From: Rhodoblastus sp963828185
GTDB taxonomy: Bacteria > Pseudomonadota > Alphaproteobacteria > Rhizobiales > Beijerinckiaceae
Length of the DNA stretch: 64,000 nucleotides
Assembly (NCBI GenBank): GCA_963828185.1
Contig: CAWHDV010000002.1
Coordinates: 434,001 to 498,000 of the forward strand
Direction of reading: 5' to 3'
Part shown: positions 36,905-44,617 of the stretch, one piece after another
How the letters are laid out: each line of letters begins with the position of its first letter
How positions within the stretch are numbered: the first letter of the stretch is position 1
The notes under the pieces: generated by a model
Told to the model about the DNA's origin: nothing
The model's database searches: none
Seen by the model: the letters and a program-made list of their open reading frames with translations, nothing else
Translations under genes and position numbers: made by a program

Positions 36905-38380
36905 ACGCGCTCGCCTCCCGCTTTTTCGGCTTCCGCCGCGTTCGCAAGACGGACCTTCCCAGCCTGATCGTCTACCGGCCGCATGACGACGACCTCGCCT
37001 TCCTCGCCGCCGACCTCGAAATCCTGGAAACGCCGCCCTCCCCCATCCGCATGGCGTTCATCTCGGTGATCTCGGCCTTTGTCTTGGGCGCCCTGACCTG
37101 GAGCTATTTCGGCCGCATCGACATTATCGCCACAGCCCAGGGCAAGATTTCAGCCGACCGGCCATGTCAAGGTGATCCAGCCGCTCGACGGCGGCCGGGT
37201 GGCGGCGATCAAGGTCGAGAACGGCCAGCATGTGAAGGCCGGCGACATCCTGGTCGAACTCGACGCGGCCGACGCCCGCGCCGATGAAACCGACGCCGCC
37301 TCGACCCTTGACGCGTGGAAGGCCGAGGCGCAGCGCCGCCGCTCAGCGATCGAGGCCGCCGGCGCGGCGTCGCTGCGGACGCCCACCATCGCCTGGAGCG
37401 CCGATATTCCCTTGGCCAACCGCGCCCGCGAAGAGCGCGTGCTGGCCGGCGACCTCGACAAGCTCTCAAGCGCGCTGGCGTCGCTCGATGCGCAAATCGC
37501 CCAGAAGGGGATCGAACGCGACCGCCTCGCCGCGACGATCAAATCGCAGAATGAGCTCGTGGCCACCCTCAAGCAGCGCGTCGACATGCGGTCTTCGCTG
37601 ATCCCGTCGGGCGCCGGCTCGAAGGCGGCGGTGATCGACGCCAGGGAGCGGCTGGAGATGGAGGCGACCACCCTTGCGAGCCAGATCGGCCAGCGCGATC
37701 AGGCCGCCGCCAACCTCAAAGTCCTGGCGCAGGAACGGCGGAAGGCAATCGCGGATTTCATCGCCGACAACGACCAGAAGCTCGCCGACGCCCAGCGGCA
37801 GGTTGACGACTTCGTCCAACGTCACGTCAAATCCCGGCTGAAATCCGGCCGCATGGCGTTGAGGAGTCCGATCGACGGCGTGGTCATGGGACTGTCGGTC
37901 ACGACCATCGGCCAGGTGATCGGCAGCGGCGAAGAGGTCATGCGCGTCGTGCCGGAAGGCGCAAACCTCGAAATCCAGGCCTATCTCGCCAACCAGGACA
38001 TCGGCTTCGTCAAGCCGGGGCAGAAGGCGGTGGTGAAGGTCGACGCCTTCCCTTTCACCCGCTATGGCTCGATCGACGCGAGCGTGCGGCGCGTCGCCTA
38101 TGACGCCATTCCCGAGCCCGACGCCCAGGCGACGGAAGGCGATTCCGCGCGCGGCCGCCGCGACGACAAAATGTTTGGCGGCGTCGAGCGCACCCAGAAT
38201 TTGGTTTTTCCGGTCACCCTTGAGCCGATGAAAACCTCAATGGATGTCGATGGCGCGACGGTGCCGCTCAAGCCCGGCATGACGGTCACAGTCGAAATCG
38301 CCACCGGCAGCCGGCGCATCCTCGAATATCTTTTCTCGCCGCTGGTCGAGACTGCGTCGAAGGCGCTGAAGGAGCGCTGA
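36901..38380 (+). CDS. HlyD-family type I secretion adaptor (frameshifted)
   Basis: ATG 36901 overlaps the ABC gene's stop codon. The N-terminal part has a cytoplasmic segment of about 55 residues and the anchor AFISVISAFVLGALTWSYF, then RIDIIATAQGKIS. The rest (HVKVIQPLDGGRVAAIKVEN, a long coiled coil, and LRSPIDGVVMGLSVTTIGQV in the lipoyl region) is in the +1 frame. Removing one base near 37150-37152 (TTCAGCCGACC) gives the standard GKISPTGHVKVIQPLDGG. The restored length, about 490 residues, fits HlyD. It bridges the inner-membrane ABC protein to TolC. As read, the protein would be truncated after about 125 residues, so either the locus is inactive or the base is a sequencing error. Confidence 0.87.
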
Positions 38381-38614
38381 ACGGAAATTTCGCTCAAGGC
38401 TTGCGCCCGAAAGTCCGCGCGGAAAACCTCCGGCGCGGTCGGACCCAGGCTAGCCGGCGACGCTCGTGGCGATATCGCGCCCCCGGTCAACGACGGCTTG
38501 ATCGCAGTGGCGCGCCGCCGGCTTTCGCCGCCGGGCGATCGGCCGGTCGCGTCCCGGCGCGCCGGCCCCGAGCGAACCGGAGCCCGCGCCCAAAAGCCGG
38601 TGCGCGAACGGCGA

Positions 38615-38806
38615 TCAGCCCTTCTTCTTGCGACCGCGCTTCACCCGATTCGCCGTCATTGTCGCTAAGTCCGGGCTGTCGAACACGCTCCAGTCGATTT
38701 CCTTCAGCAACTGCGCGCGGGCGATCGCGTGCAGTTGGGCACGGCGGACAAGGTGGCTGGCGATTTCGACCGGCTGATCGGGGGCGGAAAAAGAAGCTTG
38801 GCGCAT
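38615..38806 (-). CDS. Hypothetical small basic protein
   Basis: 63 residues from ATG 38806: helical, with ending VKRGRKKKG and core LHAIARAQLLKEIDWSVFDS. No domain recognised. The amino-acid composition is protein-like and the opposite frames show nothing better, but the ribosome-binding site is weak (GGAA) and the gene is short. It lies between hlyD and the tRNA-Ser gene; the 230 bp left of it hold no recognisable feature. Confidence 0.45.
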   Translation of the reverse strand: MRQASFSAPDQPVEIASHLVRRAQLHAIARAQLLKEIDWSVFDSPDLATMTANRVKRGRKKKG

Positions 38807-38873
38807 GCGTACAATTCCGGCTACGATGCCGGCTGCACGTCGCCTGAAAAGCCCAGGACTCTAGGGGATTAAT

Positions 38874-38963
38874 TGGCGGAGGGAGCGGGATTCGAACCCG
38901 CGATACGGTTTCCCGTATACACACTTTCCAGGCGTGCGCCTTCAACCACTCGGCCACCCCTCC
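38874..38963 (-). tRNA. tRNA-Ser (GGA anticodon)
   Basis: On the minus strand it begins GGAGGGGTGGCCGAGTGG, has the anticodon loop CTGGAAA (GGA, reading UCC/UCU), a long variable arm typical of tRNA-Ser, the T-loop GGTTCGAATCCC, and a 3' acceptor CCCTCCG followed by an encoded CCA. The acceptor stem pairs GGAGGG with CCCTCC. Length 90 nt. Its 3' end points toward the type I secretion locus. Confidence 0.95.
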
Positions 38964-39088
38964 GTATCGTCCGGTGGAAATTGCTCCGGACGAAAATTTC
39001 CGCGTCTTTATAGCCGCCTGCCGCTCAAGCGCAAGGCAATCCCTTGCGCTTTCGCAAATCTTTCACACCTGAGCGGATTTTGCCGGCT

Positions 39089-39853
39089 CTATTCGGACTT
39101 TGCCGCGGGCGCGGGCGCAAGGTTGGCCTCCGGCGCGGGCGCGGTTTCGAGGCCGGCTTCATGCGCCGCCTCGGGCTTGGCCTCAGGCTCGACCTCGGGC
39201 GTCTCGGCTTTGGCCATTGGCCCGGCCTTCAGCACGACCTCGTCCGGTCCCGCCATCACCTGAACGTCCATGCCGCAGGACCGCGCCACGAGCCCGGTGA
39301 AATAGGGCTGGATGCCGTGCGCGTCCACCAAGCCGTTCTCGGAGCGGCCTTCCAGCAGGTCGGCGACATGGCTCGCCAGCTTCAGATTGGGGCCCTTGAC
39401 CGAAACCGACATGCGGATTTCGTCGCCCTCGCCAGCGATGACCACATTCATCACGCCGCCGCGCGGAATGCAGGCCAAGCCGATCAGGCAGAGGTTGAGC
39501 GCCAGCTTGACCTTGTTCTTGGGCATGAAGACGCGCGGCGCGTCCCAGTTCATCTGGGTGCGGTCGTCGGCGATCAGCCCGCGCGCCACCTTTTCGGCGT
39601 CGCCGGTGTCGATTGACGCGCCCGCCGAACCCGCCGCGCCAAAGGCCAGCCGGCAAAATTGCAGCCGCGCCGAAGCGGTCCGGGCGCTTTTGCGGATGAG
39701 ATCGAGCGCGAACTCGCGCATGCCCTCGTCCTTGTCCTCCTCCAGCACTTCCAGCCCGTTGACGATGGCGCCCACCGGAGAGATGACGTCGTGGCAGACG
39801 CGCGAACACAAGAGCGCGGCGAGGTCGAGCAATTCAAGCGCGAGTACGTTCAT
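39089..39853 (-). CDS. chpT: Histidine phosphotransferase ChpT
   Basis: 254 residues from ATG 39853 (AAAGGCTCC upstream); the open frame to 39976 is not used. Alphaproteobacterial ChpT relays phosphate from CckA to CtrA and CpdR in the cell-cycle network. The dimerisation helix carries the phospho-accepting His21 in LLCSRVCHDVISPVGAIVNG, followed by EVLEEDKDEGMREFALDLIR. A degenerate ATPase-like domain (about 75-205) follows. The C-terminal 45 residues are a Pro/Glu/Ala-rich tail (KPEAAHEAGLETAPAPEAN), longer than in Caulobacter. cckA and ctrA are not in the window. Confidence 0.88.
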   Translation of the reverse strand: MNVLALELLDLAALLCSRVCHDVISPVGAIVNGLEVLEEDKDEGMREFALDLIRKSARTASARLQFCRLAFGAAGSAGASIDTGDAEKVARGLIADDRTQMNWDAPRVFMPKNKVKLALNLCLIGLACIPRGGVMNVVIAGEGDEIRMSVSVKGPNLKLASHVADLLEGRSENGLVDAHGIQPYFTGLVARSCGMDVQVMAGPDEVVLKAGPMAKAETPEVEPEAKPEAAHEAGLETAPAPEANLAPAPAAKSE

Positions 39854-40057
39854 GGAGCCTTTTTCCAGATCTTTGGGCGAATCAGCAGGGCGAAGCCATG
39901 CGGCGCGGCGGGAGAATAGAACGATTCCGCCATTGCTTGAACCGAAATGTCGGCGGACCGCCGCATGCCGACGCAAGAAAAAGTGAAAGCGCGCCTTGGA
40001 CGCCCAGCGAGACGAAAATCGCTTTCGCGGGCGAATACGACGACTTATGAAGGAGCA

Positions 40058-40942
40058 ATGGTTAGCGGCGCGTTAGCGGGAGCGCTTATGGACGAGGGAT
40101 CGCACGAAGACGAGGCGCTGGCGCAAATTTTCGCCCGGCTGGCGCTCGACGCCGGCGCGGCGATCATGCGCGTGTTCGCCACCGATCCGCAAATGCGCGT
40201 CAAAAGCGATTCGAGCCCGGTTTGCGACGCCGATCTGCTTGGCGAGGACATCATCCTCACCGGCCTGGCGCGACATGCGCCGCTCATTCCGGTCGTCGCC
40301 GAGGAATGTTGCGCCGAAGGGAAAATCCCTCGGCTTGACGGCGGCGATTTCATCCTCGTGGACGCCCTCGACGGCACCAAGGAATTTTTGCAGCGCAAGG
40401 ATAGTTTCACCGTCAATATCGCCCTGATCCGCGCCGGAGCGCCGGTTGTCGGCGTCGTCTACGCCCCCGCCCGCCAAAAGCTCTGGCTTGCCGGCCGGAA
40501 GGCGCGCTCCTGTGCCGCGGCGCCGGGCGAAGTCGCCCTGCCCGCGGCGGCGGACTGGCGCGAATTGCGCACAAGGCCCATGCCGGCGCAGGGTGCGACG
40601 GCGGTGGTCAGCCGTTCGCACGGGGACGCCGAATCCGAACGGTTTGTGGCGGATTTGCAGATCACCCAGGTGGTCTCGACCGGCTCGTCACTGAAATTTT
40701 GCCTGCTGGCCGAAGCCGAGGCCGACGTCTATCCGCGTTTCGGCCGCACCATGGAATGGGACATCGCCGCCGGCGACGCCGTCCTGCGCCGCGCCGGCGG
40801 CCTCGTCTGCGATGTCGCCGGCGCTCCCGCAGGCTATGGAAAGACCGCGCAAAATTTCGCCAATGGCCCCTTCATCGCGTGGGGCGACCCCGAGGCCGCC
40901 CGCGCCTACGCCAGAAAGCGGGCCGCCGGCGCCGCCTGTTAA
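40058..40942 (+). CDS. cysQ: 3'(2'),5'-bisphosphate nucleotidase CysQ
   Basis: A lithium-sensitive inositol-monophosphatase-fold enzyme that removes the 3'-phosphate from PAP formed during sulfate assimilation. Metal-site motifs: the Glu of VVAEECCAEG, FILVDALDGTKEFLQ (D-x-LDGT) and the C-terminal MEWDIAAGDAVLRRAGG (WDIAAG). Length about 294 residues fits. ATG 40058 follows GAAGGAG closely; ATG 40088 (after GGGAG) is an alternative, and upstream frame to 39947 is not family-like. It is divergent from chpT. Confidence 0.88.
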   Translation: MVSGALAGALMDEGSHEDEALAQIFARLALDAGAAIMRVFATDPQMRVKSDSSPVCDADLLGEDIILTGLARHAPLIPVVAEECCAEGKIPRLDGGDFILVDALDGTKEFLQRKDSFTVNIALIRAGAPVVGVVYAPARQKLWLAGRKARSCAAAPGEVALPAAADWRELRTRPMPAQGATAVVSRSHGDAESERFVADLQITQVVSTGSSLKFCLLAEAEADVYPRFGRTMEWDIAAGDAVLRRAGGLVCDVAGAPAGYGKTAQNFANGPFIAWGDPEAARAYARKRAAGAAC

Positions 40943-41002
40943 GGAAGCGTTCACCCTGTCGCTCGATAATGCGCGCGGGGAGCGCAACGGGAGCACGGGA
41001 CA

Positions 41003-41641
41003 ATGAACAGGGTTTCGCGACGCGGCGCCTTCCAGACACTTGGCCAGACATTTGGCAAAACCATTGGCATGGCCCTTTTCGCCGGCATGGCCCTTTTCGC
41101 CGGCATGGCGATGGGAGTCGTCGCGCCGCTCGCGCAGGCGGAGCCGGGCGAACGGCCGGTTCCCTATTCCGACAATGAATTGGTCGAAAACGGCCATCGC
41201 TTCTTCGGCACATTGTCGCGCGACATCGCCGAGGCGATCCAGTCGGCGACCAAGCGCTGGGGCCAGCCCAACGCCTATGTTCTCGGCCAGGAGGCCGGCG
41301 GCGCCTTCGTCGGCGGCCTGCGCTACGGCGAGGGGACGATGTACACCCGCAACGCCGGCAACCGGAAAGTGTTCTGGCAGGGTCCGTCGGTCGGTTTCGA
41401 CGCTGGCGCCGACGGCGACCGCACCATGATGCTGGTCTACAACCTGCCGGCGACCCGGGCGATCTTCCGGCGCTACGGCGGCATCGACGGCTCGGCCTAT
41501 TTCGTCGGCGGCTTCGGCATCACCGCCCTGGGGGTCGATGAAATCATGGTGGTGCCGATCCGCACCGGCGTCGGCGCGCGGCTCGGCGTCAATCTCGGCT
41601 ATCTGAAGTTCACCCGCAACGCGACCTGGAATCCGTTCTGA
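41003..41641 (+). CDS. eipA: Envelope integrity protein EipA (DUF1134)
   Basis: 212 residues. The signal peptide (cleavage near PLAQA) contains an exact 18-bp tandem duplication giving GMALFAGMALFAGMA. The mature part has IQSATKRWGQPNAYVLGQEA, GGAFVGGLRYGEG and VGARLGVNLGYLKFTRN, the DUF1134/SYLF-related beta-barrel fold described for Brucella EipA, a periplasmic protein needed for envelope integrity and linked genetically to O-antigen and cell division. It follows cysQ by 60 bp on the same strand and appears complete (ends TWNPF). Confidence 0.85.
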   Translation: MNRVSRRGAFQTLGQTFGKTIGMALFAGMALFAGMAMGVVAPLAQAEPGERPVPYSDNELVENGHRFFGTLSRDIAEAIQSATKRWGQPNAYVLGQEAGGAFVGGLRYGEGTMYTRNAGNRKVFWQGPSVGFDAGADGDRTMMLVYNLPATRAIFRRYGGIDGSAYFVGGFGITALGVDEIMVVPIRTGVGARLGVNLGYLKFTRNATWNPF

Positions 41642-41759
41642 TTTCCTCGGTCAATCCGTGCAAACCGCCGCCTTCACTTTGCATTGCGGCGCCAAAAATG
41701 GCAGTGTGAACCCGAATTTCGGGCGCGCTTGCCCGCTCCGTGCCGCGGGTTGAACAAAG

Positions 41760-42675
41760 TTGATCGAACAGATTGTCGATTTCTCGCTGGGCTTCGTCAT
41801 TTGCGGCCTGATCGGCATGGCCTTCCTGCCGCTGGTGTCGGCCCGCGCCCGCCGCCTGACGCTGGCGAGGATCGAGGCGCGGCTGCCGATGACCTTCGAC
41901 GAGATCGAGGCCGAGCGCGACCTGCTGCGCGCCCGCTTCGCGGTCGAGAAACGCGCCCTGGAACTCGCCGCCGAGGAGGCGCGCAGCGGCCACACCGCCG
42001 ATTCCGCCGAGCTTGGCCGCCGCGCCGTCGCGCTGATGCGCGCCAACGAACAGCTGGAGCAGACGGTGTCGCTGCTCAACGAACGCAATGCGCAGCTGGC
42101 CAAATCGCTGGAATTCGGCGAGAAGACCCAGGCCTCGCTCGACGAGACTCTGCGCGGCCCTGGCCACAAAGACGGCGGAATTCATCGAAAAAAGCGGCGA
42201 ACATGACAAGCTCGCCGAGGCGCAACGCAAGCTTGGCCTGCACGCCCGAGAACTCGAAACGACGCTGACCGCCGCCACCTCCGACCTGCAGGCGACGACA
42301 GAGAAGCTCGAAACGACCGAGGCGGCGCGGCAGGCGACTTTCACCCATGCCGAGCATCTGGCCGAACAGGGGTCGCGCCTGGCTGCGGCGCTTGCCGAGG
42401 CCGAGCGCCGCAACGTCGATTTCGAGACGCGCCGCACACGGCTGCTGGCGAAAATCGCCGCCGAACGCCAGCGCGGCGAAGAGCTGGAAAACAGCAATCT
42501 GAGCCTGCGTCGCATCCTGGCGCAAGGCGGATCGGCGGCCGCCGCCCCGGTGGAATCCAAAGGCGCCAACGGCGCGACCTTCGCTTTCAGCCCGGAACAG
42601 GAAATGCTCGATCTGCGCGAGGCCATCACCCGGATCGGCCGCCATGTGGCGAGACTGGGCGCGGCGGAAGAATAG
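41760..42675 (+). CDS. Membrane-anchored coiled-coil protein (frameshifted)
   Basis: TTG 41760 starts with one membrane helix (DFSLGFVICGLIGMAFLPLV) followed by ARARRLTLARIEARLPMTFDEIEAERD and a long coiled coil. The frame breaks near 42152-42155: deleting one base in CTGCGCGGCCCTGGCC continues as TLRALATKTAEFIEKSGEHD in the +1 frame to the stop at 42673-42675. The restored protein is about 304 residues, mostly heptad-like (LEDs, AEAQRKLG, LTAATSDLQATTEKLE), ending DLREAITRIGRHVARLG. It resembles a widespread hypothetical protein of Hyphomicrobiales; the role is unknown. It is convergent with the first xoxF. Confidence 0.75.
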
Positions 42676-42694
42676 GCGCGGCCAATCCCCCCGG

Positions 42695-44509
42695 TTATTG
42701 CGGGAGCGCGAAAACCGTCAGGACGCCGCCGAGCGATGTGTAGCTCGACAGCGCCGCATAACCGCCCACCGCGCCGTCGCCGTCACGCGGGTCTGTCAGG
42801 CCGGCGGCGAGACCGATGCCGGGCCAGCCGCCGACGCCCGAGAGCACGGCCACATATTGCCGACCCTTGTGCGCATAGGTCATCACATTGCCGATCACGC
42901 CCGACGGGGTCTTGAACTTGTAGAGCAGCCTGCCCGTCCGGGCGTCGACCGCCTTCAGGTAGCCTTCGAGCGTGCCATAGAAGACGACGTCGCCGGCCGT
43001 CGCCAGCGCGCCCGACCAGACCGAGAATTTTTCGGGATCGGACCAGGCGATCTTGCCCCTGGCGGCGTCCCAGGCGATGAAGGCGCCGGTGTTTTGGCCG
43101 CCCGGCCCCGGATACATGGTCAGCGTCGCGCCGACATAGGGCTGGCCCGGCGTGAAGCGCACATGGAACGGCGCGTCATCCATGCACATATGGTTGGTCG
43201 GCGCGTAAAACAGTCCCGTCCTGGGAGAGAAGGCCGAGGGCTGCTCGTCCTTGACGCCCAGCGCCGCCGGACAGATGCCTTTTGTTGTCTCGTCCTCGCC
43301 GGTCTTGCCGGGCGAATATTTCGCGACGACTTGCGGCCTGCCGTAGCCAGGACTCGCCCTGTCCATGTCGATCCCGGTCGCCCAGTTGACGGCTGGATCA
43401 TATTTTCCGGCAACGAGCAGTTCGCCATTCGTCCGGTCGAGGGTATAGGCGAAGCCGTTGCGGTCGAAATGCGCCAGCGTCCTGACCAGCTTGCCGCCAA
43501 TGTCCTGGTCGGCCAGGATCATCTCGTTGACGCCGTCGAAATCCCATTCGTCGTGCGGGGTCATCTGGTAGATCCATCGCGCCACGCCCGTGTCGGCGTC
43601 ACGCGCGAAGATCGACGAGGTCCATTTGTTGTCGCCGGGCCGCTGCGCCGGGTTCCAGGTCGAAGGATTGCCCGAGCCGTAATAGACCAGGTTGAGCTTG
43701 GGATCGTAGGAGAACCAGCCCCAGGCGTTGCCGCCGCCAATGTCCCATTGGTCGCCCTTCCACGACGCGAGGCTGGAGTTCGCGCCGATCGGCTTGCCGA
43801 GCACGGTCGTCCCCGCGGGATCGACCAGCATGTCCGCGTCCGGCCCGGTCGACCAGGCGCGCCAAACCCTGTTTCCGTCACTGACGCGGTAAGCCGTGAT
43901 CTTGCCGCGAACGCCGAATTCACCGCCGGAATCGCCGACCAGCACCTTGTCCTTCACCACCAGCGGCGCCGCCGTGCCGGTCTCGCCCTGTTTCGGATCG
44001 CCGTTCCGGACCGACCAGTCGAGCTTGCCGGTCCTGGCGTCGAGAGCGACGAGCGTCGTGTCGGCCTGGAGCAGGAAGATCTTGCCGTCGCCGTAAGCCA
44101 ACCCGCGATTGACCGTGTCGCAGCACATCACCTCGATGACGCGCGGGTCCTGTCGCGGCGCATATTTCCACAGGATCTTGCCCTCGTGGTCGAGATCGAG
44201 CGCATAGACGTCGTTGGGAAACGGCGTAGCGACATACATCACGTCGCCGACCACCAGCGGCGCGCCCTCGTGCCCGCGCAGCACGCCGGTCGAGAAGCTC
44301 CAGACCGGCGTCAGTTCATGCGCGTTGCGCGCATTGATCTGGTCGAGTGCGGAATAGCGCGTGCTGGCGTAATTGGCCGCCGGCATGACCCATTGGTTCG
44401 GGTCCCGGCTCATGGCGTCGAGCGAAGTTTTCCCCTGCGCGCAAACTTTTTTTTGCGCCGCCATCAGGCTGATGACCAGCGTCGCGACGACCAGCAGCCG
44501 TTTCACCAT
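42695..44509 (-). CDS. xoxF: Lanthanide-type PQQ methanol dehydrogenase XoxF (copy 1)
   Basis: 604 residues from ATG 44509 (AGGGGGATGGC upstream). Periplasmic PQQ-dependent alcohol dehydrogenase with eight-bladed propeller. Visible features: signal peptide to about residue 25, the vicinal disulfide Cys129-Cys130 (VMCCDTVNRG) under PQQ, metal ligands Glu197 (GGEFG) and Asn281 (GNPSTWN), catalytic Asp323 and the extra Asp325 in HDEWDFDGVNEM. The second Asp distinguishes lanthanide-dependent XoxF from calcium-dependent MxaF, which has Ala there. It oxidises methanol and passes electrons to a cytochrome c (XoxG), not found here. It sits just downstream of a second xoxF, separated by a terminator, so it may need its own promoter within 44510-44617. 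Confidence 0.93.
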   Translation of the reverse strand: MVKRLLVVATLVISLMAAQKKVCAQGKTSLDAMSRDPNQWVMPAANYASTRYSALDQINARNAHELTPVWSFSTGVLRGHEGAPLVVGDVMYVATPFPNDVYALDLDHEGKILWKYAPRQDPRVIEVMCCDTVNRGLAYGDGKIFLLQADTTLVALDARTGKLDWSVRNGDPKQGETGTAAPLVVKDKVLVGDSGGEFGVRGKITAYRVSDGNRVWRAWSTGPDADMLVDPAGTTVLGKPIGANSSLASWKGDQWDIGGGNAWGWFSYDPKLNLVYYGSGNPSTWNPAQRPGDNKWTSSIFARDADTGVARWIYQMTPHDEWDFDGVNEMILADQDIGGKLVRTLAHFDRNGFAYTLDRTNGELLVAGKYDPAVNWATGIDMDRASPGYGRPQVVAKYSPGKTGEDETTKGICPAALGVKDEQPSAFSPRTGLFYAPTNHMCMDDAPFHVRFTPGQPYVGATLTMYPGPGGQNTGAFIAWDAARGKIAWSDPEKFSVWSGALATAGDVVFYGTLEGYLKAVDARTGRLLYKFKTPSGVIGNVMTYAHKGRQYVAVLSGVGGWPGIGLAAGLTDPRDGDGAVGGYAALSSYTSLGGVLTVFALPQ

Positions 44510-44566
44510 GCCATCCCCCTGCATCGCTCGCTCAAATATCGGTGGGGAACCGGATCGCGCAAGCGA

Positions 44567-44594
44567 AAAGGCGCGCCGTCGCCGGCGCGCCTTT
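44567..44594 (-). terminator. Intrinsic terminator between the two xoxF genes
   Basis: Stem AAAGGCGCGCCG/CGGCGCGCCTTT with a 4-nt loop, followed on the minus strand by T residues. It lies 24 bp past the stop codon of the upstream copy and would end most of its transcription before the second copy. Confidence 0.85.
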
Positions 44595-44617
44595 GATATC
44601 TCGCCTGTGCGGCCCGG

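Noticed and set aside
38874..38963. An attachment site (attL/attR pair) at tRNA-Ser
   Set aside because: I found no second copy of the tRNA 3' end between 27 and 31 kb, and no integrase gene in the window.
42644..44596. A 650-codon plus-strand frame across xoxF copy 1
   Set aside because: Shadow of the minus-strand XoxF, which has every family residue in place.
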